Source: an uncultured Selenomonas sp.
Lineage (GTDB): Bacteria > Bacillota > Negativicutes > Selenomonadales > Selenomonadaceae
Length of the DNA stretch: 64,000 bases
Assembly: GCA_905372355.1 (NCBI GenBank)
Contig: CAJPOT010000001.1
Location: 124,001 to 188,000 of the forward strand
Direction of reading: 5' to 3'
Below, piece by piece: positions 36,488-45,064 of this stretch (positions within the stretch are counted from its first letter, which is position 1; every line of letters starts with the position of its first letter). The notes under the pieces are model-generated. The model made no database searches, was not told where the DNA came from, and worked only from the letters and a program-made list of their open reading frames with translations. The translations under genes and the position numbers were made by a program.

Positions 36488-37891
36488 ATGAAAGAGAGAA
36501 TACACAAGTTCAAGCAGGCGGACAGCTTCATCCTGCTTGATGTCAACAGCGGCGCCGTCCATGTCGTCGATGAGATGATCTACGACATCATGGACGTCTT
36601 CGACGGTGCGAACGATCGGGCGGTCGTCGATGCGCTCGGTGCGAAGTACCCGAGGGCGGAACTTTCCGAAGCGCTCGAAGAGCTGCACGAACTCATGGCG
36701 CTCGGTGAGCTTTTCGCGCCCGATATCGACGTGCCGCCGACGTTTTCTCAGAAGGGACTCGTGAAGTCGCTGTGCCTGATGGTCGCGCAGGACTGCAACC
36801 TGCGCTGCAAATACTGCTTCGGCGACGGCGGTAACTACGGCATGGAGCGTGCCGTCATGACGCCCGAGGTCGGATGTCGTGCCGTCGATTTTCTCATCGA
36901 GGGTTCAGGGCCGCGCAAGCATTGCGAGATTGACTTCTTCGGCGGCGAGCCGCTCCTCAACATGAAGACGATCAAGAAGGTGACGGAGCATATAAGAAAG
37001 TGCGAGAAGGAGACGGGCAAGATCTTCAAGCTCACGCTGACGACGAACGGCATGCTGCTGAACGATGCGAACATCGCGTGGCTCAATGAGAATGATTTCT
37101 CGCTCGTGTTGTCGCTCGACGGGCGCAGGGAGACGAACGACGCCATGCGTCCCGACGTCGGCGGACACGGCACTTATGACCGCATCGTGGAGAACTTCCG
37201 AAGGTGTCTTGCGAGCCGCGCAGGCGGCGACTGGGACTATCGCGGCGTCTATACCTATCTTCGCGGTACCTACACGAAGCGCAATCTCGACTTCACTGAG
37301 GACGTGCTCTCGATGCACGATGCGGGATTCAATATTCTCTCGGTAGAGCCTGTCGTCTTGAAGGACAGCCCGCTCGCTCTCATGGAAGAAGATTTGCCGC
37401 GCATCCGCGAGGAGTACGACCGCCTCGCCGCCGCCTACATGGAGCGGCATCGCGCGGGCAGGGGATTCTTCTTCTTCCACTTCAACATGGACTTGTCGAA
37501 CGGCCCTTGCGTCGCCAAGCGCCTCTCGGGCTGCGGCGCGGGTCACGAATACTTCGCCGTCGCGGAAAACGGCGACCTCTACCCGTGTCATCAATTCGTC
37601 GGCAGAAAGCGCTACAAGCTCGGCAGCATCTACGAAGGAGTGACGGACGAAGAACTGCCGCCGTACTTTCGCGAGTCGCACGTCCTCAACAAGGAGAAGT
37701 GCGCCGACTGCTGGGCACGCTTCTTCTGCAGCGGCGGCTGTCATGCCAACGCCGACCTATTCCACGGCGATATAAGAAAGCCTTACGAGGTCGGCTGCGA
37801 GATCCAGAAAAAACGCCTCGAATGTGCGCTCTACGTGCAGGCGCTGCTGGCACTGGAGAAGGAAGAGCAGGTGCAGGCGGCTGCTCTGTAG
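36488..37891 (+). CDS. scfB: SCIFF peptide radical SAM maturase (thioether-forming)
   Basis: 467 residues. The N-terminal 85 residues look like a RiPP recognition element (PqqD-like: SFILLDVNSGAVHVVDEMIYD). The radical SAM core has Cys 103/107/110 (CNLRCKYC) and FFGGEPLLN. The SPASM part has CGAGHEYFAVAENGDLYPCHQF and CADCWARFFCSGGCHAN. It installs thioether bonds in the SCIFF peptide. GGAGG six bases before the ATG is ideal. The pair is isolated from the glycan operon by the peptide's own ribosome-binding site and terminator. Confidence 0.95.
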   Translation: MKERIHKFKQADSFILLDVNSGAVHVVDEMIYDIMDVFDGANDRAVVDALGAKYPRAELSEALEELHELMALGELFAPDIDVPPTFSQKGLVKSLCLMVAQDCNLRCKYCFGDGGNYGMERAVMTPEVGCRAVDFLIEGSGPRKHCEIDFFGGEPLLNMKTIKKVTEHIRKCEKETGKIFKLTLTTNGMLLNDANIAWLNENDFSLVLSLDGRRETNDAMRPDVGGHGTYDRIVENFRRCLASRAGGDWDYRGVYTYLRGTYTKRNLDFTEDVLSMHDAGFNILSVEPVVLKDSPLALMEEDLPRIREEYDRLAAAYMERHRAGRGFFFFHFNMDLSNGPCVAKRLSGCGAGHEYFAVAENGDLYPCHQFVGRKRYKLGSIYEGVTDEELPPYFRESHVLNKEKCADCWARFFCSGGCHANADLFHGDIRKPYEVGCEIQKKRLECALYVQALLALEKEEQVQAAAL

Positions 37892-37988
37892 GATGATTTC
37901 ACTGACAGATGAAGGGGAATCTGCCTGCACAAGCGCCCGCGCTGCACGTGTTTGTGTCCTCGTACATGAAAATGGAGGTGAGATAACT

Positions 37989-39833
37989 TTGAATCGAATT
38001 GTCGTTGTGTCCATGGTGCGCAATGAAGAGGACATCATTGAGAGTTTCGTGCGTTGGCATTGTGCGATTGCAGATGCTGTGATCGTGCTCGATCATAGAA
38101 GTACGGATCGTACAAAGGAAATCTTGTGCGCACTGCGCGATGAGGGTCTGCCTCTTATCCTTACAGAGGCGGAGGATATGGCGTATAGGCAGTGGGAATA
38201 TACGACGGAGCTTGTGGTTCGTGCGTTCCGCGAGTTTTCCGCGGATGTCGTATGCCCGCTGGATGCGGATGAGTTTTTACTGGCTGATACCGAGGATGTC
38301 TTTCAGAGTCGCCGCATTCTGCAAAATTTGGAGCTTGGAGTTTATTATCACTTGGCATGGATTGATCATTTCCTTACGCGCCCCGAGGAAGATCGGGACA
38401 TGTTCCTTCTCGCACGCGACCATGTGCGAGAACGGAGTCCCAGAATGGAAAGCAAGGTTTTGTTGACTCGCAAAGACGAGGATATTCCCCTTTGGCTGGA
38501 GGGAAGGATGTCCATTGCGCAGGGAAATCATTTCGTGGCGATTCGTGAAAACGGCAGGTCAGTATCTTGTCCGATGCGCGAAGTAGCAGGACTATACCTT
38601 GCACATTTCCCAGAACGCAGCATAGAGCAGATCCTATCCAAAAACATTGTTGGCTGGCTCACGAATGTAGCAAAGTTTTCCGGCGGAACTGTTATGGCAA
38701 TCCATTGGCGTCTTATTTTTCAAGCATACCTCGCGCATGAACGGTTCGAAATGTCAACGGCAAGCGATCCCTTACCGAGTCGGCAGGACGCTTTTCGAGG
38801 ACGTGTCCCGCTTCGTTTCACACGGGAGGAAGTTCCCGAGCATAAGCTGCTGCGCAACATCATGCTGACGGCGGAAGGAATCGCAGAGGCCAATGCGCAG
38901 AAGGAAGCCGTTCTCCGTATGGTGGAAAGAGATGGTCGAAAGTGTGTAGAACCGCCCGTGGTCAGTGTGCTTATTCCTTTTTATGCCGACATACAGGCGC
39001 TTCGCCTTTCCCTTCGCGATCTTGCTTTGCAAAAATATCCTTTTTATGAATGCATCCTCCTGTGCTTTTCTCCCGTGGAAAAGGAGCGCCTCCGCATTCT
39101 TGCCGAAGAGGAGGGGATATCGCATCCTATTATTCTGACAGAGGCTGAGGTTCAGCATTTGCCGCAGCATGTCCGCGGCACCTATGTGCAGTATTTCCTG
39201 CCGGACGTTTCCCACAATAGCGCCTGCTTGCAGCAGATGGTGACCTCGCTTGCACTGAACGATGATATTTCTTTTGTGATGGCGGATGCTGAAGTATCGG
39301 AGGGAGATGCTCCTGGACCGCCCGTTTATCTGGACTTTGCCACGTATGGACTGCCGTTTTATGTTTTTGAAAGTGACGACCTGCGAAAGACAATTCTCAA
39401 ACAGGGGAAATTTCCTAAAGGCGGCATGTCCGAAGCGCTCTTTCGACGTGAGACGATGGAATCTTGCAATTATCTTCTAAGAGAACTGCAAGATATGAGT
39501 CTGCAAAGGCTTTCTCTATGGCTCTCAATCTTTGAGAAAACAAGCCGCGTCGGCTTCTTTAAGAAAGCGCTCGTTCAGGTTCGGCAAAGGCTCAGTTCAG
39601 AGGAAAAACTCCTTTGCCACATGGAATGGCTATTGTTGCTTGAGCAGGAGATTCAAACGAGAAAACGGGGGATTTCTTCAGAAGAACTGAAAGTTGCCGT
39701 TACGCTTGCCATAGATGGCAACCGCGATGGAATCCTCGCCGTCCGGTCTGGCGTAAGTTCTGGACTTTATGAAGCGTGCAGCAGACTTCGGTCAGAACTG
39801 GCGCAGCAGGTATGCTGCTTGGAACGAAGTTGA
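37989..39833 (+). CDS. Glycosyltransferase family 2 protein, two-domain
   Basis: 614 residues from TTG 37989, with GGAGGTGA eight bases upstream. The N-terminal domain (1-270) is of the Glyco_tranf_2_4 type: VVVSMVRNEEDIIESFVRWH, LDHRSTDRT and CPLDADEFLL (DxD). A second GT2-like stretch (VSVLIPFYADIQALRLSLRDL) begins near 320 but lacks clear catalytic motifs. The C-terminus is helical. The gene is richer in AT than the maturase gene before it, so it may have been acquired with glycan genes. The acceptor is unknown. Confidence 0.8.
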   Translation: MNRIVVVSMVRNEEDIIESFVRWHCAIADAVIVLDHRSTDRTKEILCALRDEGLPLILTEAEDMAYRQWEYTTELVVRAFREFSADVVCPLDADEFLLADTEDVFQSRRILQNLELGVYYHLAWIDHFLTRPEEDRDMFLLARDHVRERSPRMESKVLLTRKDEDIPLWLEGRMSIAQGNHFVAIRENGRSVSCPMREVAGLYLAHFPERSIEQILSKNIVGWLTNVAKFSGGTVMAIHWRLIFQAYLAHERFEMSTASDPLPSRQDAFRGRVPLRFTREEVPEHKLLRNIMLTAEGIAEANAQKEAVLRMVERDGRKCVEPPVVSVLIPFYADIQALRLSLRDLALQKYPFYECILLCFSPVEKERLRILAEEEGISHPIILTEAEVQHLPQHVRGTYVQYFLPDVSHNSACLQQMVTSLALNDDISFVMADAEVSEGDAPGPPVYLDFATYGLPFYVFESDDLRKTILKQGKFPKGGMSEALFRRETMESCNYLLRELQDMSLQRLSLWLSIFEKTSRVGFFKKALVQVRQRLSSEEKLLCHMEWLLLLEQEIQTRKRGISSEELKVAVTLAIDGNRDGILAVRSGVSSGLYEACSRLRSELAQQVCCLERS

Positions 39834-39859
39834 TGCAGCAGCCATGAAACAACCCATAG

Positions 39860-39892
39860 AAAAAGCGACCCTTGGGGAAAGGGTCGCTTTTT
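39860..39892 (+). terminator. Terminator after the two-domain glycosyltransferase
   Basis: AAAAAGCGACCCTT (39860-39873) pairs with AAGGGTCGCTTTTT (39879-39892), a 14-bp perfect stem. Confidence 0.85.
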
Positions 39893-40027
39893 GGGAGTGG
39901 TCGGGGATTGGGGAAATCCCCTCTGGATAGTGGTTATGGGGTTTGAGAAGGTTTTAGAAAGCACGGATGAATCGAGAGCGTCGATGGGACGGACTCATCG
40001 TTAGCCGTGATTTCTTTATGGGGAAGT

Positions 40028-40059
40028 TCTCGGGGCGGTTCAAGATCCCCGCCCCGAGA
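40028..40059. terminator. Hairpin downstream of the rubrerythrin gene
   Basis: TCTCGGGGCGG (40028-40038) pairs with CCGCCCCGAGA (40049-40059). It lies just past the minus-strand stop at 40068. The following sequence is only moderately T-rich on the minus strand. Confidence 0.55.
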
Positions 40060-40067
40060 GAAAGTCA

Positions 40068-40616
40068 TTACTTATTGCCGAAGTAGCGGTCGAAGAGACC
40101 CTTGAAGCCGCGGCCGTGACGCGCCTCGTCCTTGCACATCTCGTGCACGGTGTCGTGGATGGCGTCGAGGTTCAGCTGCTTCGCGAGCGTGGCGAGCTCC
40201 TTCTTGCCTGCGCAGGCGCCGTGCTCGGCGTCGACACGCATCTTGAGGTTCTCCTTCGTGCTGTTCGTCAGAACCTCGCCGAGAAGCTCCGCGAACTTCG
40301 CTGCATGCTCAGCTTCCTCGAAAGCGTAGCGCTTGAAGGCCTCGGCGATCTCGGGATAGCCTTCGCGATCTGCCTGGCGGCTCATCGCGAGGTACATGCC
40401 GACTTCGGAACACTCGCCCGTGAAGTTCATGCGCAGGCCTTCGATGACCTTTTCATCCGCTCCCTTGGCGGCGCCGACATGATGCTCATCCGCATACTGC
40501 ATGTCACCCGTCTGCTCGACGAACTTGGAAGCGGGAGCATGACAGATCGGACACTCTGCCGGAGCCTGGTCGCCCTCGTGAACATAACCGCAAACCGTGC
40601 AAACAAACTTTTTCAT
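40068..40616 (-). CDS. Reverse-type rubrerythrin (rubredoxin plus diiron domain)
   Basis: 182 residues with the rubredoxin-like FeCys4 domain first (CTVCGY, CPICHA within residues 1-36) and the ferritin-like diiron domain after it. The diiron ligands include Glu in [15 protein letters not shown] and DEARHG. This order is that of reverse rubrerythrins, which reduce hydrogen peroxide and oxygen in anaerobes. GGGAGG lies upstream of ATG 40616. A TATAAT on the minus strand (40726-40731) is a probable -10. It is a monocistronic oxidative-stress gene. Confidence 0.92.
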   Translation of the reverse strand: MKKFVCTVCGYVHEGDQAPAECPICHAPASKFVEQTGDMQYADEHHVGAAKGADEKVIEGLRMNFTGECSEVGMYLAMSRQADREGYPEIAEAFKRYAFEEAEHAAKFAELLGEVLTNSTKENLKMRVDAEHGACAGKKELATLAKQLNLDAIHDTVHEMCKDEARHGRGFKGLFDRYFGNK

Positions 40617-41014
40617 TTTACATTACCTCCCAAAATATCGTGGATGTTTTTCTTTTTCTTGGTAGTGGCTCGCGATTCACCGTGCGGGGTGTTTCCCTCA
40701 TGTGCTTGTCGCTTGCTGTGCCCTTATTATAGGCGAAGTGTCCCAAGAAGGAAATATCGAAAAAATGCTAAATAACAAAGATATAGCTATATATCATGAA
40801 ATATCTCCATATATCTCGCGTTTTTATACTTTTTCAAAATAAATACTAGTGGATAATTATTATTGATAAGAAGTATCGCTATACTTGCGCGAAGCGTTTC
40901 AAAAAACGGCGGGCTTGTGGTATGATAGGCAGAGAAACGACGGAGGGCTTCGGCAAAAAGCCCAGCGCGATGGCTGAGGGAAGCGGCGCTCTCCTATGGA
41001 AAGGTGTTGCAGCA
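40617..41014. other. Intergenic region between the divergent rubrerythrin and tsaE genes
   Basis: The part from 40617 to 40735 carries the minus-strand leader and -10 of the rubrerythrin gene. The part from 40770 to 40870 is very AT-rich, with several ATAT and ATATCTC repeats. A possible -10 TATGAT (40921-40926) for tsaE is preceded by only a weak -35. No gene was seen. Confidence 0.45.
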
Positions 41015-41521
41015 ATGTTTACGGTGGAAACGGCTTCCCCCGAAGAGACGGCGGCGCTCGCCGAGCACATCGGGGCGCTTTGCCCGGCGGGAACGGTCTT
41101 CGCGCTCGCGGGCGATCTCGGCGCGGGAAAGACGCTCTTCGTGCAGGGATTGGCGCGTGGTTTGGGATTTTCGGGCGAGGTCACGAGTCCGACGTTCAAC
41201 TTGATGAACGTATATGAAGGGAAGATGCGCCTTACGCATTTCGACGTCTATCGCCTGGAGCGTGCCGAGGAGCTTTATGACATCGGCTTCTACGAGTATG
41301 CGGACGATTCCGAGGGCGTCGTCGTCGTCGAGTGGTTCGACAAGTTCCGCGAGGAGATGCCCGCAGACTATGTGCGCGTGACGATCGAGCGCGTGGCGTC
41401 TTCGTCGGGGGAGGTCGATTCGGCGGCGGCGGATCGCCGTCGGCTGCGTTTTTCTCTTGTGGGAGTGCAGCTCAAGGAATTTTTTGAGGAGATGAAGGAC
41501 GTTGTCGATTCTGGCGATTGA
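41015..41521 (+). CDS. tsaE: tRNA t6A biosynthesis ATPase TsaE
   Basis: 168 residues from ATG 41015, with AAAGGTG eight bases upstream; the frame is open further upstream but without a good site. The P-loop GDLGAGKT is at 33-40, VTSPTFNLMNVYEG and THFDVYRLE follow, and VEWFDKF ends the core. TsaE works with TsaB and TsaD to form N6-threonylcarbamoyl-adenosine at position 37 of ANN-reading tRNAs. It overlaps tsaB by 20 bases. Confidence 0.94.
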   Translation: MFTVETASPEETAALAEHIGALCPAGTVFALAGDLGAGKTLFVQGLARGLGFSGEVTSPTFNLMNVYEGKMRLTHFDVYRLERAEELYDIGFYEYADDSEGVVVVEWFDKFREEMPADYVRVTIERVASSSGEVDSAAADRRRLRFSLVGVQLKEFFEEMKDVVDSGD

Positions 41522-42227
41522 TACGGCAAGCTCGGTGTCGAGCGTCGCCGTGGCGAGCGAGGGGAAACTGCAGGCGGAAGTGACGGTCGAGGCGGGGCGC
41601 ACGCATTCGGAGACGCTTCTTTCGCATATCGAGGGGGCGCTCTCCTTTGCGGGCGTCGAGCGCTCGGCGCTCACAGGCGTCGCCGTGAGCATCGGCCCCG
41701 GCTCTTTCACGGGGCTTCGCATCGGCCTGGCGACGGCGAAGGCGATCGCTTACGGCCTGGGCATCCCGCTCGTCGGCGTCTCGACCTTGGCATCGCTCGC
41801 GCTCGCCTTCCCCGTGCCGGACGTTCATACGCTCGCCCTGATGGACGCGCAGAAGGGAAACGCCTATGCAGGTCTCTACGAGTGGCGTGACGGGAGTCTG
41901 CACGAGGTGCGTCCCGTGCGCGTCGCGCCGCTTGCCGAGGCAATCGCCGAGGCGGCGGACAGGGGAAAGCCTGTATTGCTGACGGGCGAACTCGCCGTGA
42001 AGAAGCGGGCGCGTCTCGGAAATTTGCCCGACAATGTCACGCTCGCGCCCGCGCATCTTCTGACGGCGCGCGCCTCGCACGTTGCATGGCTCGGTATCGC
42101 GCGGCTTGCGGCGGGCGAGTGCGATGATCCCATGACGCTGGAGCCGTTCTACATTCGGCGCTCGGAGGCGGAGGTGCTTTGGGAGAAGCGCCATGGCAAA
42201 GAAAAGACGGAGGGGGCGCCATGCTGA
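41502..42227 (+). CDS. tsaB: tRNA t6A biosynthesis protein TsaB
   Basis: 241 residues from TTG 41502. ILAIDTASSVSSVAV and VSIGPGSFTGLRIGLATAKA are the standard TsaB signatures of the ASKHA fold. It is the non-catalytic partner of TsaD. It overlaps tsaE by 20 bases and rimI by 7, a coupled operon arrangement seen in many Firmicutes. Confidence 0.94.
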   Translation: MSILAIDTASSVSSVAVASEGKLQAEVTVEAGRTHSETLLSHIEGALSFAGVERSALTGVAVSIGPGSFTGLRIGLATAKAIAYGLGIPLVGVSTLASLALAFPVPDVHTLALMDAQKGNAYAGLYEWRDGSLHEVRPVRVAPLAEAIAEAADRGKPVLLTGELAVKKRARLGNLPDNVTLAPAHLLTARASHVAWLGIARLAAGECDDPMTLEPFYIRRSEAEVLWEKRHGKEKTEGAPC

Positions 42228-42718
42228 CCTTTCGCAAGATGCTGCCCGCTGACGCCGCCGCCGTCGAGAAGGTGGAGCTGGCGTGCTTTTCCATGCCCTG
42301 GTCGCGCGAGTCTTTCTGGGAGGAGGCGGCGCAGGAAGCGGCTTACTACCTGCTGGCGCTCGATGACGAGGAAGTCATCGGCTACGTCGGCGTCTGGCTG
42401 CTCGGCGAGGAGGGCCACATCACGAACGTCGCCGTCGCGCCCGAGATGCGCCGGCGCGGCGTCGGCGCTGCGCTGCTCGCAGAACTCATGCGGATTGTTT
42501 TGGAGCGCAGCGTGCGCAGCATGACGCTTGAAGTGCGCCCGTCGAACGAGGCGGCGCTCGCGCTCTACAGGAAGTTCGGCTTTCGGAGTGTCGGCAGGCG
42601 GCCGCACTACTATACGGACAACGCAGAGGATGCGGAAATCCTCTGGAATACGGACATCGAAGCGACGCTCGCCGCGCTCGGAGAAGCGCGGGGGAAAGGA
42701 GATGAGGCGCATGGATAA
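42221..42718 (+). CDS. rimI: Ribosomal protein bS18-alanine N-acetyltransferase
   Basis: 165 residues, a GNAT fold. VAVAPEMRRRGVGAALLAEL is the acetyl-CoA-binding motif A, and LEVRPSNEAALALYRKFGF with RPHYYTDNAEDAEIL is the RimI C-terminal pattern. It acetylates the N-terminus of ribosomal protein S18. GGAGGGG precedes ATG 42221. It sits between tsaB and tsaD, as is usual. Confidence 0.93.
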   Translation: MLTFRKMLPADAAAVEKVELACFSMPWSRESFWEEAAQEAAYYLLALDDEEVIGYVGVWLLGEEGHITNVAVAPEMRRRGVGAALLAELMRIVLERSVRSMTLEVRPSNEAALALYRKFGFRSVGRRPHYYTDNAEDAEILWNTDIEATLAALGEARGKGDEAHG

Positions 42719-43742
42719 GGACATCTTGACGCTCGCCATCGAGACGAGCTGCGACGAGACGTCCGCCGCCGTGCTGCGCGGCGGACGCGAAATCTTGTCG
42801 AACATCATCGCGACGCAGATCCCCGTGCATCAAAAGTACGGCGGTGTCGTGCCCGAGATCGCGTCGCGCTGTCATATTGTGAACATCGTGCCCGTCATCG
42901 ACGAGGCTCTCAAGGAGGCGGGGGTCGCCAAGGGGGAGATCGGTCAAGTTGCCGTCACCTACGGGCCGGGGCTTGTCGGCGCGCTGCTCGTCGGCGTCGC
43001 CGCCGCCAAGGGGCTTTCCTTCTCGCTCGGCGTGCCGCTCATCGGCGTCAATCATCTCGAAGGCCATATCTTTGCGAATTTCTTGAGTTCGCCGGAGCTT
43101 GCGCCGCCGTTTGTGGCACTCGTCGCTTCGGGAGGGCACACGGCGCTCGTCCACGTCAAGGATTACAACCATTTCACCTTGCTCGGGCAGACGCGCGACG
43201 ATGCGGCGGGCGAGGCATTTGACAAGGTGGCTCGCGTGCTCGGGCTGCCGTATCCGGGCGGTCCCGAGATCGACCGCCTCGCGAAAGAGGGCGACGCTTC
43301 GGCCATCGACTTTCCGCGCGCCTTGGAAGAAGAGGGCAACTACGAGTTCAGTTTCAGCGGCTTGAAGTCCGCCGTCTTAAACTATCTGAACTCGATGAAG
43401 CTCAAGAAGATCGAGGTCAATGTCGCCGACGTCGCAGCGTCGTTTCAGAACGCCGTCATCGAGACGCTCGTCGAGAAGTCGCTGGCGGCTCTGCGTGAGA
43501 CGGGGCTGAGGACGCTGGTTTTGGCGGGCGGCGTCGCGGCGAACAGCTCGCTCGAAGGGCGGCTTCGCCAGGCGGCAGCGGAGAGCGGCGTTGAGTTCCA
43601 TTATCCGGGGCTTCGGCTCTGCACGGACAATGCGGCGATGATCGGCTGCCGCGCCTACTATCAGGCTCTGGCGGGCGGCTTCTCAGACGCTCATCTGAAC
43701 GCCGTGCCGGGGCTTTCGCTGCGCGATGTGGGCGGGGCGTGA
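42711..43742 (+). CDS. tsaD: tRNA N6-adenosine threonylcarbamoyltransferase
   Basis: 343 residues from ATG 42711, with AAAGGAG upstream; ATG 42702 is too close to that site. LAIETSCDETSAAVL opens the ASKHA fold, NHLEGHIFA gives the metal-binding histidines, and SFSGLKSAVLNY and LAGGVAANSSL follow. It transfers the threonylcarbamoyl group to A37. It overlaps rimI by 8 bases. Confidence 0.96.
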   Translation: MDKDILTLAIETSCDETSAAVLRGGREILSNIIATQIPVHQKYGGVVPEIASRCHIVNIVPVIDEALKEAGVAKGEIGQVAVTYGPGLVGALLVGVAAAKGLSFSLGVPLIGVNHLEGHIFANFLSSPELAPPFVALVASGGHTALVHVKDYNHFTLLGQTRDDAAGEAFDKVARVLGLPYPGGPEIDRLAKEGDASAIDFPRALEEEGNYEFSFSGLKSAVLNYLNSMKLKKIEVNVADVAASFQNAVIETLVEKSLAALRETGLRTLVLAGGVAANSSLEGRLRQAAAESGVEFHYPGLRLCTDNAAMIGCRAYYQALAGGFSDAHLNAVPGLSLRDVGGA

Positions 43743-43848
43743 AGCATGTTTCCGATGCTCGCTGCACGATGGACGAAAGACGAGGCAAGAGAGATGATTC
43801 CTAGCATTTCGCTTGGTCATCCTCCAAGAAATGGCAAAATAATTTCAG

Positions 43849-43877
43849 TTGCGCTTTTTGTTTGAATCTGCTAGAAT
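43849..43877 (+). promoter_or_regulatory. Promoter of the zinc-ribbon gene
   Basis: TTGCGC (43849-43854), 17-base spacer, TAGAAT (43872-43877). The predicted leader of about 90 bases holds two hairpins: GGTTTGG/CCAAACC (43893-43911) and CGTCC/GGACG just after it. Confidence 0.6.
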
Positions 43878-43973
43878 GGGTAGGCAAGCGCAGGTTTGGA
43901 CATGCCAAACCGTCGGTGCGTGCAGCGTCCGAGAGGGACGTTTTCACATAATTATCAGCAAGGGAGATATTTC

Positions 43974-44261
43974 ATGGAGTTCCAGGACAGGACATTGGTT
44001 TGCAAGGATTGTGGCAAGGAGTTCACGTTCACCGCAGGTGAGCAGGAGTTCTACAAGGAGAAGGGGTTTGAGAATGATCCGGTTCGCTGCCGCGACTGCC
44101 GCGGAAAGAGACGCCGCAGCCATGATGGCGACAGCGGTGAGCGCACGATGTTCCAGGTGACATGCGCTGCCTGCGGCAAGGAGACGGAAGTTCCGTTCGA
44201 GCCGAAGGATGACCGCCCGGTCTACTGCCGCGATTGCTTCGCTGCCAGAAGGGGCAGGTAA
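43974..44261 (+). CDS. Small zinc-ribbon protein
   Basis: 95 residues from ATG 43974, with AAGGGAGA six bases upstream. Four CxxC pairs are visible: CKDC, CRDC, CAAC and CRDC. They form two ribbon-like zinc sites separated by a basic patch (GKRRRSHDGD). FTFTAGEQEFYKEKGFEN is typical of 'zinc-ribbon domain' proteins widespread in anaerobes. A role in nucleic-acid binding is likely but unproved. The long structured leader suggests post-transcriptional control. Confidence 0.85.
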   Translation: MEFQDRTLVCKDCGKEFTFTAGEQEFYKEKGFENDPVRCRDCRGKRRRSHDGDSGERTMFQVTCAACGKETEVPFEPKDDRPVYCRDCFAARRGR

Positions 44262-44349
44262 GCCGAAGCTTTGCACGCCTTTGTCCGATGGAAGCCTGCG
44301 GGATGGTTTCCTTATCTCGGATAAGACGCAAACTTTCGTAGCATACGGT

Positions 44350-44419
44350 ACAGTCTCCTCTTGTTTTATATGCTAAGATGGTAAGGATGGCATATAAGAT
44401 GAGAGGAGACTGTTTTTTT
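44350..44419 (+). promoter_or_regulatory. 24-bp leader hairpin with T7 tract that includes the flavodoxin ribosome-binding site
   Basis: Bases 44350-44373 pair continuously with 44390-44413, with a few G-T wobbles; the outer 12 pairs are perfect (ACAGTCTCCTCT with AGAGGAGACTGT). The loop is 16 bases and the stem is followed by T7. The GAGGAG of the next gene is inside the 3' arm, and its ATG comes right after the T run. It can be read as a terminator of the zinc-ribbon gene, an attenuator of the flavodoxin gene, or both. Confidence 0.8.
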
Positions 44420-44965
44420 ATGAAAGAATGGTGCGTGATTTATTCGTCGCTTACGGGAAATACGAAGCTCGTCGCCGAAGCGATGGCGGAGGAAGCAGAC
44501 GCCGACATCTTCTCTGTGGCAGAAGCGCCGGAAGACCTCTCGGGATACGAGGCCGTGGCGCTCGGCTACTGGCTGCGGCTCGGTGCGCCCGATCCGAAGA
44601 TGCTCGCGCTCCTGCCAAAGATCGAGGGAAAGGACGTCGTGTTTTTCCAGACGCACGGCACAGATCCAGGCAGCGAGCATGCCGTCACGGCGTTCGCGCG
44701 TGCAGGATATGCGCTCGGCGCGGACTGCTATATCGCGGGCACATTCTCTTGCCAGGGCAAGATCAATCCGAAGATCGTCGAAAAGCGCAAGAAGGAAGCT
44801 GCCGCAGAGGATGACCCGCACGCGGGAAAGAAGGCGCAGGCGCGCTGGCAGAGAGCCGCGAGCCACCCCGATGCTGAGGATCTGCAAAGGGCGCGCGATT
44901 TCATGCGCGTGATGCTGGAGAAGCGGTTGAAGCGAAAGGCGCGGCTCGAAGCAGGCAAGATGTAA
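44420..44965 (+). CDS. Flavodoxin family protein
   Basis: 181 residues. CVIYSSLTGNTKLVAEAM near the N-terminus is the FMN phosphate-binding loop ([S/T]xTGNT). The later segments YWLRLGAPDP and FFQTHGTDPGS fit the isoalloxazine-side loops. The last 55 residues are basic and helical, an extension beyond classical flavodoxin. It probably transfers electrons to a reductase. The start ATG 44420 is fixed by the domain edge, and its ribosome-binding site is locked in the hairpin described just upstream. Confidence 0.87.
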   Translation: MKEWCVIYSSLTGNTKLVAEAMAEEADADIFSVAEAPEDLSGYEAVALGYWLRLGAPDPKMLALLPKIEGKDVVFFQTHGTDPGSEHAVTAFARAGYALGADCYIAGTFSCQGKINPKIVEKRKKEAAAEDDPHAGKKAQARWQRAASHPDAEDLQRARDFMRVMLEKRLKRKARLEAGKM

Positions 44966-44980
44966 TACGGATAAAGTGCA

Positions 44981-45012
44981 GGGGGAGTGTGTACATGGAC
45001 GCTTCCCCTTTT
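44981..45012 (+). terminator. Terminator after the flavodoxin gene
   Basis: GGGGGAGTGT (44981-44990) pairs with ACGCTTCCCC (44999-45008), allowing G-T pairs, and is followed by TTTT. Confidence 0.6.
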
Positions 45013-45064
45013 CATGTTCTTGTGCTATACTTTCCTTAATGATTTCTTATGGAGGCGGTGGCTG

